Shown: piece after piece, positions 22,401 through 34,400 of the stretch
Numbering within the stretch: the stretch's first letter is position 1
Layout: each line of letters starts with the position of its first letter
Source: Acanthaster planci
Lineage: Eukaryota > Echinodermata > Asteroidea > Valvatida > Acanthasteridae
Assembly (NCBI RefSeq): GCF_001949145.1
Contig: NW_019091553.1
Coordinates: 94,525-146,810, forward strand
Direction: 5' to 3'
DNA length: 52,286 nucleotides
Position numbers and translations under genes: made by a program
Notes under the pieces: generated by a model
What the model saw: the letters and a program-made list of their open reading frames with translations, nothing else
Database searches by the model: none
What the model was told of the DNA's origin: nothing

Positions 22401-25400
22401 TTCTTTTGACTTTATGTAAATCTAAAGGGACCAGTTGTGTAAACCATGTTATGTTTGTTATCGTAGTGTTTATAAACGGAAATTAATCGGATCCAGTAAT
22501 TTTCTGTGATGTACAGTGTATGTGGGGCCGGCATTGGTTGTGCAGATTCCCATTCATTGCAGGATTGGACAAGAAAATGTTACACTTTCTTCGACTTATC
22601 ATTCTCTTTAAACCTTTTAACATTCACAGGAATCTACATGCACTGGAAAGGTAGAGCAGTTGTTACATGGACGGAAATCGAACCTCGAGGCAAATCTAAA
22701 GTTACCGTCTTGTATGTAGCTGGAGAAGATTACTTCGACCAGTACATCACAATTTGGGGAAAGGGTATGATGACAGTGAAACCTCTTTTATTTTATTACC
22801 CATATCATATTATAGCTATTTGTGCCCCTATTAGTGGGTTAATTGTACTGTATTTTATATAATCATATTTCCTGCTGTTTTAATCTGTAAAGCGCATTGA
22901 AATTTTGTGCATTTGCGTTTATTAAAGTAATATGCTATATTAAAAATAAATCACTATCATTATTCTTATGTTGGTTCCTACAATCGAAACATGTCACAAC
23001 TCTCCCTATTAACTGCTGTGGCAAAGTTTATTGGAAAATAGTGCTCTGTCGAGAGGTCATAAAGGAAAGGCAATTTTAAAGGGGGAAATTTGACAGTCAG
23101 CGCGCCAAATGGAATACATTTGTAACTCTCGCATGCACAAACACTTGGCTTTCGAATGTCTAATTTCTCACTGCTGAATGACGTAGTGTCATCCACAAGT
23201 GCAATAACACGTGAATTGATGAGTTTTTCTTTTCAACCGTACATCTCCAGTCCCTTCAAAATTTGTTAAAGGGATAATTGCCCATTCCAACTTGAATTTG
23301 GATTTATCTTTGTGAGTGCATAAACGAGTAGGCCTACAGCCTAATTATCGAGTTCCCGATACAGGTTTGGGTATATGTTATACTGCACGTAAGCAACAAA
23401 GAAAGAACTTTGTCTGCAGAATAACTTATGGTGTCGACCGTATGATGTTACCTCTTCTGTGGAGTTGTAGTCTACGGAAGCGTATAAGGGACACTTACAA
23501 TTTTTTTCCGAGTTACTACCTGGGCGTGCTGAAATACTGAAATACGCGGCGAAATACTTTCTCACCGCAAAGAAATACTATCTTGCCGCGGCGATTTAGT
23601 ATCTCGCCGCGGCAAGTTAAATTAAGACCACGGTGTGAAATTGATATCCCACCGCCGTAAATATTTCAATAGTTTCATAAGTCCTATTTAGTGTGCCACT
23701 GATTTCAAATGTGTCCTCAGTGTGGAATTCAGTGAGGTTTGGCTTTAGATTGCTTGAACAAAAGGAGATGTTACATTTCACCAAAGCTGGGTTTCCATAA
23801 AACAACAACAAACAAAACAAAAGAAATGTAAATCTTGAGTATGAATTTCCACATTTAGATGAGGGGTAGACTGTTTTAAATTCCTTCCTACATTTTGCAA
23901 GTGTCAAACAACATTAAAACGAGTACCATTTGCGTTTGTAGCATTTGAACAGTCGAAATTTATTAATTGATAGTGTAGGTCTTCCCGGCCGAATTCGTCA
24001 TCTTCACAGTCAAATTCATTATTGTTCATTCGTATTCGAAGGATTTTTTCAGCAGGTTGCTCCCATGTTTTTTTTCATACGGTAGAGTCTTCAAATTCGT
24101 TTACAGACTTCCAATAGTGTACTGTAACAAATTCAATTTAGAACTAATTTCATTCAATTATTCAACGGTGCATAACCGTCATTCGATTTCGCGTTGGGTG
24201 ACTGGAATGGAAATTCCTCCCAAAAGTTTTTTTCGTTTTCGTCTATAGACAATCATGTTCGCATTTTGGGCCTTCAAACTGGAACACTTCAAGGTAAGAG
24301 AAATATACGGCAAATGAAGATGAGGATAGAACAGAAAAGGGGATCACAAATAGAAAACACGCCAGAAGCGTGTCCCACGTATTGTCTTGTGAGTGTTTAT
24401 TTTTTATATATCTAAAACAAATTACATATTAAGTCTCGGTCTTGGTCTCGTCGTATCAAAGTCTCGGTCTCAGGAGGGTTGGTCTCGGTCTCGAAAGTGC
24501 TGGTCTTGGTCTTGGTCCCGGTGTCTGATGTCAAAGTCTCAGGTCTCCCCCCGAGATATATCGAGACCACATCAAAATGTGTACCTAGCTATCACTCATG
24601 AACCCACCCACCGGCTGACCTCCACACGAGTGTAGTTTCCAAACATGGATGTAAATACGACCCCGTAATGTTCAGATTTCCAAGATGTAGAATGAAATTG
24701 ATGCTCGAATGGAGACTAGTCAAGCAGTATGCAGTATTTCCAACACCGGAAAGTATTGCTCAACACGACGGAGATGAGGTTGGAAGCACTGGAACTATTG
24801 TATGCAATGAGCCATTTATTTCACTAGCACACATCCGCCCATTGTTGCTCAGTGTACATGTACATACATGTACTAGATACACGTACATCTACTATACCAG
24901 ATCTTATTTGGATACTTACTTTTTCTTAATTTTTTGTTTTAATGTTTACATCAGTGGGGTCACTCAGGTCTAACATGACGATTTCACACATACCAGTGGG
25001 TAATTTGGCTGACCTTTCTAACCAGTCCAGTGATCATTAAAATAGTATCACTGGTTAACTCTGACATTCAGGATTAACACTTCATAGGCCTACTGTGGTA
25101 CTGGACATATCATGCCCAATAGGTTTGTATGAAACGTATAAATATGTAATACATCTCAGCGGAATTTAAATGAAAATAGGCTCGGGAGCTCACGGTTATA
25201 ATTACCATAGACGTGCTAATGGTATTGACATATATATCAAAAGTCTGCAGCTCATCACAACTACATTGTATTTCTCAGAGGTAAAATAAAACGTGTCAAG
25301 TCTTGAAGAAATATTTAATCTATTTATGTTTGATGGAGTGTTGTATGTTAGTGTTTTATTTTATTCATTCGGTATAATTTCATCATCTCATGCTGCATGT

Positions 25401-28400
25401 CCTCATTTACCTTTGTATAAAAGGTATCAAATTTTAATGTTTGGTCTCGGTTTTGGTCTTGGTCTCGGACATCAAGGTCTTGGCTACAACACTGCATTTG
25501 CTCCCATACTGATTGCCCGTTTAAATAAAATGTAAAAATGAAACTCTCCCTGGACCTTCATCACGGATGCTGAAAGAAAAATCCTTTAGATGCAGTTTAC
25601 TGATTTGCAATTTCTTTATTTTATACACAAGAAACACAATATCTCTCTGTAAAATGAGCATGTATGCTAAGATTTTTTGGATTCTCTTAAACAGTGCCTT
25701 CTTTTCTTTTTTTTGTCACATTTTTAAAGTACTGTTTTTGCTTTCGTGTTTCATTCTATTGTTCTCATCCTTTTTAGACATTTCCCCACTTTTTTCCAGT
25801 TCTGATAAAGGCTTTTACTTCGCTCAAATTCATTGTTTTCATAACACTTTAAACAGAAGCAAAATACGAATTAGTAAATTAGTAAATTCTGCACTCTACT
25901 GTCAATTTTCTCTCTATAAGGAGATTCTTAGGACACGGCAAGAAAAAAATTAATTCGTACATGCGGATTATGATTTAAAACTTACGGATTATTATTTCGT
26001 ACATACTACTTCGTACGTACGGTTTTGTAAATAATAATCCTAGGCACTGGTCGCATTCCAAATTCCGTCTTGAGGAGAAGCGTCCCCTCATCGGTAGAAG
26101 AGAGCCATGTAGTTTTGTTGGTAGGGCCGGACGCGTACACAACGCATGTAGCCTATCTCATTGTCATTCGGGAACCAGCAAAGTAGAGTCAACCCCCATC
26201 CCCCTTTACAGTGAAGCCCCCCCCCTTCTCAGAATCCTGGCTACGCCGCTGGAAATCCCACCTTCTCTTGGTTCCGCTAGTCATGCAATGCAACATGTGG
26301 ATTACTAATCCATAAATACAGTTCAGTAATCCATACGCACGTTCAGTAATCCGTACGTACGAAATAGTAATCCGTACGTACAAATAATTTTTTTTCTTCC
26401 GATGTTCTAAATACACTTCCATAAGAATCTCCTGTTAGTAAACAGAGAAAAATTGGCAGTAGAATGTGCTGTCCCAAACCAGCAACTTCTGTAATGCCAA
26501 TTGACAATAGTATCGACTGTTATTTAACAGAAGTTTTCAACTTCGCGTCAATGTTCTGCTCTGCCACTTTTCTCAGGAGGTCGCATCTCTACTGTTGCAG
26601 GTTGACATTAGCTAGCTGAGAGCTGCCTACCTGTTCCCAACTCGATTCTACCACGTCGGTAGCCCCAAAGTCCTCTTTACTGCAGCCTTGAAGGCCAAGT
26701 GAGACATCTCTGTCATGTTAAGAAATGGTGAATAAGGTTGAAGGAGCTTAGCTTCAATGTTTGGGTTGACTCCATCAGAAAGCTGGGCTTTCACGTAAGC
26801 CTTGGCGTTGTCGTAAATAAGGTATATGGGGTCATCCCTAGGCAACAATACATCACATTCTGCTACTGTGTCAGCGAGGAACTCTTCGAATGTCTACCTC
26901 AGCTGGTCAGTCTCGAAAGTACTCTGATGGTGCACTATAGGCCGTTGGGCCCTCGGTGCCCGTGCACTAATCTCCTCTCCAGCATACCGGTACCTCGTGG
27001 AGCCTTGCGATGGTTGCGTCTTGTGCAGATATTGTAACCAGTTTCATCTATAAAAACGCAGTTCCCATGCTGTAGAAACCATTCTACCTATACCACCCGC
27101 TGCAGGAACACACGGGGGGAATTCGTAGCGTCAGGTACATCTTCTGCAATCTTCAGAGTCATCAGCATACCATCCAATTCCCTCGCTATGGTGGACGTAG
27201 AAACCTCAGGATTTTGAGGGAGGTTCTCTGTGAAATCTCCTTCATTTGGTGGAGAGTTTGGAGCGGGTTCGTCTCGACAATGTCTTGAAGATGGTTCTTC
27301 ATCTCTTCGTCCATCTTTGAGTGATGTGCCCCACCATTAGGAAGTTTTTCAGTTTTTCCCATTTCAATATAGGTTGTTATTACTGATCTTGCTTTGGAGG
27401 TTATTCACTGCCCTCAATTACACGACCGCGGTGTATGTTTCGACGTTTGTTCACAAGCTCTTCCTTCAACGGCATTTTTATAGAGATCTCTACCCATGAA
27501 CGAAACGTTTCCCTTCATGAAATAGTATGCATAAATTAGTCACAGAGAAAAAACTTAAAAGATTTAATATTCGATGAATAACATTGAATGAATCTGACAA
27601 ACGCTTGCTGATCGATTCATGAAATTGAACGCCGAAACACATACGGCGGGAGTGTCCACGCAAATGCGAACGCTTTTTGCACTTTTTTGTCCATTTTGAG
27701 TGCTGACCATTCACTGTTCGAATAAGAAAATTGTGCAGTCGCATGCTCTTAGAATGAAATTGAATGATCAAGTTTCCTCTTTGAATGTTGATATATCATC
27801 AATCTAATTTGACTGAAACTGTCGCTAATTCGTGTGGATGATAATACGGCCGGGAAACCTACACATATAAAATGGATAACAAACACAGCACTTTTACAAA
27901 TGCAAGGCATGAAATACCTCATAGCGACGGACGTGCAAAGCATTTTGGGGTTACTTCGTTTCATCCCGATTACACGTTAAGTTCTCACGTGTTATGCGTA
28001 CCGAGAAGTGTCGACCCTTGTTCAAAATGTTAAATCGAAGTCTATTTCAATAAGCACTCGACATATTTCCCTTCTCAGCACCCTGGGCTGTGTGGGTGGT
28101 TTGTGTCGAGTGAACGTATGGATGTGAGATCAAAGAGCCTTGGGATTGCAATCCATTTGATGAAAAAGTGCGTGTTTTTGTCCCTTTCACTTTTTTTCAT
28201 TTTTGTTTTTTGCCCATTGAAATCTCCAAATTCATGTATAACTATCGAGGCTTAGTATGATATGAAATGGCACCACACACTGGCTAAAAATGGGCATGGG
28301 CGTCGCCAGGAATTTTTCCGGCGGTGGGGGGGGGACATCAACCTACAAAACCATTAACAGCGGGAGGGGAGTCCACTCCCTTTTTCTCAAGCAAATTGAT

Positions 28401-31400
28401 AGTTTCATACCATATCATTTCTATTTTTCATTTCTTTGGCTGTTTTCTCTTTTCCCCATTTTTTTCAGGGTCCCCCCGCAGCGCTTAATTATATAGGATT
28501 ATTTGTAAGTATAAATGAAAATGCACCATAATCCTTTCAACAGTCTACCTTACTTCCGAATATGGGAATTCACACCGAAAAACGAGACTTCTTTTTGTAT
28601 GAAGCAATCTAAGACACAATCTTACTGCATTCAACCGTGATAATACGACCCGCTATATAGGATTTTAGGGCTATGAAACTATTGTCGCCGCGGCGGGATA
28701 TCAATTTGAAGCTGCGGCAAGATCGTATAGGCCTAACTTGCTACGTCAAGATACACGTTCAACTATTTAACTTGCCATAGCGAGATACTTTATATCGCCG
28801 TGGCGACATAGTCAATTTGTATTTTGCCAAGCAGAGATAGTAACTCAAAAAAATCGGGGTTTTTTGTACAGGTGGCCCTTATACGCTTCCGTATATAGTA
28901 GTCATTTTGACTGACTCTTAATGCATGAATATCCCTGTTTTCTTCTCCAGAGAGAACAGACACCGACGAATCTCGGTTGGAATTACCTGCCGGTCAACAC
29001 TGTCTGCCATTTAAGTTTCAGCTTCCAACAAGACCGCTGCCGTGTTCTTTTGAAGGAACCTTGGGATACGTCCGCTACTTTGCACGTGCTGTTATTGATC
29101 GACCTTGGACGTTTGATCATGTCACAAAGAGAGCTTTCACTGTATCAGGAATACCCTATGATTTAAATAAAGTGCAGAATCCTCTGGTAAGGGTCATTAT
29201 AAAGTTTTGGAAAACAAATAGTTCCATAAACTGTCTCATAAAATTCCCCAATCATGTAAAGTTCTTATACCTGTAATATAATTGGAATTATAAAAGATAA
29301 TGGAGGAGAGACTCACACTGTACATTCGTTCGTTGTACATGTATTACAATCTAACCGCCCTTTGGAGCCAATGGAGTAGTCCTCATTTGGTATTCAAATT
29401 TTGGAAAATGGCGCTCTTTTCAAAGTTGAAGAATGGCTTTCTATGTGTGCCCCTCGCTTAAATGCTGGGCTGTCTTTTAGAAGCTTGATGAGCAATATTG
29501 ACTGGCGGCGGTGACCTGCGACCCACTTTATCGGGAGGGTTGAAAATGCCTGCAGAAATGCACACACAAATTGTGCCTCTATTGTCTTATATAATTACAT
29601 TGCAGACATTCATTTTACATAATTGGGGAAGTATATTTCGCCGATTCCTGACTCACTGCTGTCAGTGATGAACAGCGACTGGCCGTAATAAGTGCAATAA
29701 GCATGACTAATTTATAGTTTAACTGTCTGATTGATAACTGACGATTGCCAAATAAAGACTTGAAATATTTCAACACAGTTGCCACATTTCATGTAAAATT
29801 ATGCCGGGGCTGTAGAGGACGCAGATTTAAGACGCCCTTTAACTATATGATGTTGCCCAACTGATACTCCGTCTACAAAGACGTGTGCTGAGGAGATTGC
29901 CCGTCTATATATATTGACAGTTCTGTATAGCAACCCTGAATCTAACATATGTTGAAGAAAAGATGAACATACTGCTACAGGGACTCGAACAGGGTCTGCT
30001 TGCCTCAGAAGACGCCAGCAGGCCCGTCGATTCCAAGCTAAATCAATGATTTTTGGACTGCTCCCTCCAAGATGACATGACTGTGAAGGACACTGACAGC
30101 GAAATTCCCTCTGAAGGCAGATTTTCTCTGATAGCTTCCATGCGGCTAAGAACATTTGATCTGCAAGTGGGTGGATTAGTGTTCTGTTATGAGGTAATTG
30201 AAGAAGATTCCATTTCTTTAGCAAAATGACGGGATTTTGGACAGCCATCTCGAGAAGCATGGGGTACCAGATCTGTGTGCGCCAAACACGGGCAATGAGC
30301 ACAATCGTGGCCTGCTCCTCGCTACGGTAGAAAAGCGTAAGCCTTTATCTCCTTCCAGTTCAGAAATAGAGATCTAATCTTCATGCCATGGGTTCTGGCT
30401 GCCATGACACGAAGGTCTGGAGTTAGGTACTGAGTCGAGTTGCAAATAGGTCGACGTCTGGGGAAAAATTCAGTCTCCTGGGAATTTTACGAAATATCAG
30501 TGTGTTGTTAGTTGGCGTTCTGCCCACTCGTTGAATACATGGGATAAATTGTCTGCTTTGACATTCATGGAGCTCAGTAAGTGTTCTGCCGTCAGAATGA
30601 TACCACTCTGGAGATGTTTAACCAAATCGTAAGTGCAAGGTGAACAAGGTTCATCGAGCACTTTCTACACTTGTGGTAAGAGATGGCCGTGAAGCTGTCC
30701 ATCTGTGGCCGCTCATGCAAATCTTGGCAACCTCACAACAGTGTTCTGAGCGCAAGACAGACTGCCAACAGCTCGAAATAATTGATGTTATTGATCTTTT
30801 CCTGAAATGTCCAGCAATCCCCCGACTCGTTGATGTTCGAAGCAGGCTTCCCAACCACTCAATGATGCATCTGCCTGAATCGTCAGAACTGGAGTCTGCT
30901 GAACGATCGCCCGGCCGTTCCATGCTTCTAGGAATTGCGTCCATGCACTTAGTTCGTCTCTTGCCTCCTCTGACAGGGAGACTTCTGTCTCGTAGCTGCA
31001 GTATTCCCGCAGGGACGCTATCTTGTCTATCTGAAGGTGCCAATAGAACAACGGGGATGGAAACACTGCCTGCACGGTCGCTGGCATCTTCCCGATCAAG
31101 CTGGCGTGATCGCAGACTAAGGTTGTGCGTGCTGACAAAACCTCTGTGCAGTGGGTGACGATCCTGTTTATCTTAGGCTGATTCAGGGAAAGAGTCATGT
31201 TCTTGGAATTTAAATCAAATTCCAGGTGCTCGACTTCCTGCGTTGGTATAAGCTTGGATTTCTCCATGTTTATAATGAATCCAAAGTCCTGGAGCAGTTT
31301 GACTGCGGTATTGGTGCTGTGCAAACAATTCTGGGCTGAAGTTCCCATGATGAGAATGTCGTCCAAATAAAAGACTCAACGAATCCCTCCCTCCCGTTGT

Positions 31401-34400
31401 ACCGATGTAACTGATTTCAGGATTTTGGTAAATGTCCTTGGAGCACTGCAAAGGCTAAAGGATAGGTAAGAAAACTGGTGAATGACTTGTTTCCAACAGA
31501 AACGGAGGAACTTGCTGTGAGTGTGATGGATTGGCACAGTAAAGTAAGCATCCTTGAGATCGATGGTCGTCAACCAGTCGTGCGGAATTAACAGATGTTT
31601 GACTGCTCTGATGTTCTCCATTTTTAAGTGTTGATATGGTATGAACTTATTTAATAGGTCGGAGGTTGACGACAGGACGAAGATCCCTGGTTTTCTTAGG
31701 TATCAAAAACAATGAAGATAGAAACTGACATTCAGTTGATTGTTCAACAGTTATAGCTCTTTTCTCCAGCACCTTCTGCACCTCTAGGTCAAAAATAGTT
31801 GCGTGATGACTCGACTGGACTCTAGTAATAGGGACTTTACATTGAAACATTGCTGGAAACCACTGGGGAGGCAAAGCCCATGGGATGATGGTAGAGGTCG
31901 CCAGTTTGTAGCCGTGGGCAACTGAGGATTACCCCAGAGGCCCTGGTTCCAGGGCGTGGCTGGATTAAAAAATGTTTGTGGCTGTGACCAGACTGAAGCA
32001 TAACCAGCCGGGTTTTCTGCAGCAGCTGGCCCGACGGGCCCCGAGAGTTAGCGGTGCCGATTGATGGTGTCGATGGTATAGGCTCCGATCCGGCTTGGAC
32101 AGAAACGGCAGCTAGTTGAGGTAATATTGGTTGGGATGCGTCGCTGGATGAAGTCGACTTTGGACCTTGAATGGAGCCTGCATTAGCTTTCGGGCATGAC
32201 GACCCTCCACCTGAACTGCCATCAGCCCATAACGATGCTGAGGCATGGCGGTCAATCATGGGCTTCGGGCATGACGACCCTTCACCCTGACTGCTAGGTC
32301 CTTCCAATTCGCTAATCTGTCTAGTAGCGAAAGCTAAAATATCCATAGACGATGGAGGTTCATCTAGGGGTCTGGAGGGGGTAACTGGAGCCATGGAAAA
32401 TCGTAGACGACGGGAAGACATATTTCCTTTGGATCGAAGACGCGATAAACCAACGGTAAGCACTATAACTATACGGGCGTGTATACGAACGATGTCATCA
32501 GATTGCGAGACAAACACACACAAAAAAGCGAAAGACAACTCAGCACTTGAGCGAGGGGCACACATAGAAAGCCATTCCTCAACTTGAAAAGGGTGCTACT
32601 CTTCGAACATTGAAAACCTAATGAGGACAACTCTGTTAGCTTCAAAGGGTGGTTGGATTGCGTTACAACCAACGAATAATACAGGGTGAGTCTCTCGGGA
32701 ATTGGCAAAATATAATCGGATTGTAATAATGCCAGATAAGTGCAGGTGCGATGCGTTTTGGAAAATGTATATAGGCACTAGCGTAACACTATATTCTGGC
32801 AGTGACTAGAGCCCTTAAGCCTGGATAAACCTGTACACGGGCAGTGAACAACTGTTAGAGGTGGGAAAAAGACAATGGATAAATAACACAAGGAAACCCA
32901 CGTAATCCCGAGGAGACCTAATGCCCAATCAACGTGTCGCTGATGTGGGATTCGAATATCCGCGGATAACAGTGATGGACAGTGAGAGGCAATGTCTCCC
33001 TCATTAGCATGTTGCCTTGCGTTTTTACAGTGATCTTTGCCAGAGTAAAAACAGCATAACTCTCGGAAATGTTATGTGACACCCTTTTCAATTTACATCG
33101 GTCTAAGAGCGAAAGTTATGTACCCCCCAAACACTGAGGACACGCCCAATTTCAGAACACCCTTAATGACTCCATTGTCTAAGTTTGACTGAATTGCTAT
33201 TTTTATCAAAATGTTACACATTCCAATTAAGAAACGTGTTAATGTGATATATGATATATAAATCCCATTAAATCTGTTTTCAAATGATGTTATTTTGTAG
33301 GCGCCAGTGTATAATGAGGACGAGAAAACAGTGTGTTGCCTGTGTTGTGCAACTGGACCAGTCTCCGTGAGTGCAAGCACCGACAAAAGAGCATATCTTC
33401 CAGGAGAAACAATTTACATTTCTGCTTCTTTGGACAACAGGAGCAACCGAAGCGTCCATTCACTCGAAGCTGAGCTGATTCAGGTACTGTCAAACAATTA
33501 CAATACAACACATTAACTAATAGATGAATAAATGATTTGAGATGTTTAACATGTTGATCCTCAGGATCACTGAAGAGTGCAGATCTAAGATGAATCAGGG
33601 TTATGATACCCCCATCTTTGTCAGGGGGCTGTCTGCAGGATCATCTCCCCGTGCCAATGTAAAAAGAATCGTAAGGTTAGACAAGATAGAAAATGAATGT
33701 TTAAATTCCACGTAAAATCTCATTAGAAAGGTCGAAAAGAGGGCAAAAGTGGGGCTAAGTATTTATCGAAAAGAGGGCAAAAGTGGGGCTAAGTATATCT
33801 GCATAAACAGTAACATATATGGTTTTATCCTTACCACTAAGCTATTCAAATCTATGCGTCCTTGTTTGAAAAGCAAAATGGACCACAAAATACCGCCTTA
33901 AGGTGCTGTACACTATCTATGGATTACAACAGTCCTTTTTTTGCATTGTCTCACGACGAAAATGAAGGACAATGATTTGTTTCTTGTAATGTCCAGCTAC
34001 CTCGCTCCGTAGCAGCAGTCTCATCAGTCTACAATGTGTTATACATGCGTAGCTCTATGGTGTTACCATAGAGAGGGCTCTGTGCCATAGAGCTGATGTA
34101 CACTGCAACGGTGCCTAGACATTATCTTTCAACACAATACATACCGCTGAATGTTTGACTTTGAAACGTATCTCAATTAAGTTGCTCTTAGTGTTAGGAA
34201 AACGATTCTCCACGTGGATAAGGGTTCCGTCGATTGAATCTTGCCTACTGAGTGCACAAACTAAAGTGGCTATTGGTTTCCGCTGTTTAAAGAAATCTTT
34301 GAAAAGACTGAAATTGTGGCAGGTCTAGGCACATAATTTAATACTTTTATTTAATACTTTTAATTAATACTTAATTTAATATTTTAGATCTCGAAAGAAC

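Larger units (their letters stand above)
10923..22629 (+). other. ARRDC-like intron 1 (about 11.7 kb)
   Basis: The intron begins GTAGGCC and ends TTCACAG. It contains the hammerhead-like motif, direct repeats, foldback elements, the nested 15780-18897 insertion, the 19136-19325 motif cluster and the 21386-21754 palindrome, each listed separately. The rest (for example 12410-13400, 14722-15779 and 19780-21380) shows no exon or element I can name. Confidence 0.85.
23973..27864 (-). mobile_element. Tc1/IS630-like transposon inserted in copy B
   Basis: The left end GTGTAGGTCTTCCCGGCCG is inverted at the right as CGGCCGGGAAACCTACAC, and CAGTCAAATT recurs farther in on both sides. TA lies next to both ends. 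At the matching position copy A is uninterrupted (about 17471-17480), which defines the empty site. The interior carries a broken DDE transposase on the - strand and further insertions. Length is about 3.9 kb including those insertions. Confidence 0.75.
23475..28892. mobile_element. Long-TIR TA-flanked transposon (copy B), interrupted
   Basis: It begins CGGAAGCGTATAAGGG and ends with the inverted CCTTATACGCTTCCG, flanked by TA on both sides. The arms are about 250-300 bp and contain several CGCCGCGGCGAG modules, TAGTTTCATAAGTCCTA and TTTGGCTTTAGATTGC. Outside 23973-27864 its interior aligns along its length with copy A (for example GCATGAAATACC, GATTTCAATGGG-type blocks and the C/G-run region near 28320). 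It therefore consists of an A-like body of about 1.5 kb split by a 3.9-kb insertion. Confidence 0.8.
22765..28950 (+). other. ARRDC-like intron 2 (about 6.2 kb)
   Basis: Begins GTATGATG and ends TTCTTCTCCAG. Nearly all of it from 23475 to 28892 is the nested transposon described separately. The right TIR ends about 58 bases before exon 3, so the exon's branch-point region lies between the element and the exon. 22765-23470 shows nothing recognisable. Confidence 0.85.
29270..32735 (-). mobile_element. DIRS-like retroelement with inverted terminal repeats, decayed
   Basis: Segments in the order gag-like, RT-RNase H and tyrosine recombinase run on the - strand. About 200 bp at the left (29270-29478) is inverted at the right (32529-32735), sharing GAGAGACTCAC, AGTTGAGGAATGG-like and GGCTTTCTATGTGTGCCCCT words. 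Inverted terminal repeats plus a tyrosine recombinase instead of an integrase are the DIRS hallmarks. At about 3.4 kb it is shorter than full DIRS elements and lacks the recombinase catalytic domain, so it has an internal deletion as well as stops. Confidence 0.85.
29187..33300 (+). other. ARRDC-like intron 3 (about 4.1 kb)
   Basis: Begins GTAAGGG and ends TTATTTTGTAG. The DIRS-like element fills 29270-32735. The remaining 32736-33300 shows no exon or repeat I can name. Confidence 0.85.

Noticed and set aside
22506-22862. 118-codon frame as a separate protein
   Set aside because: Only 22630-22764 is arrestin-like and it has in-phase splice sites; the rest is intron.
24668-24973. 101-codon + strand frame inside the Tc1-like element as a transposon protein
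   Set aside because: No motif recognised; composition shifts to low complexity in its second half.
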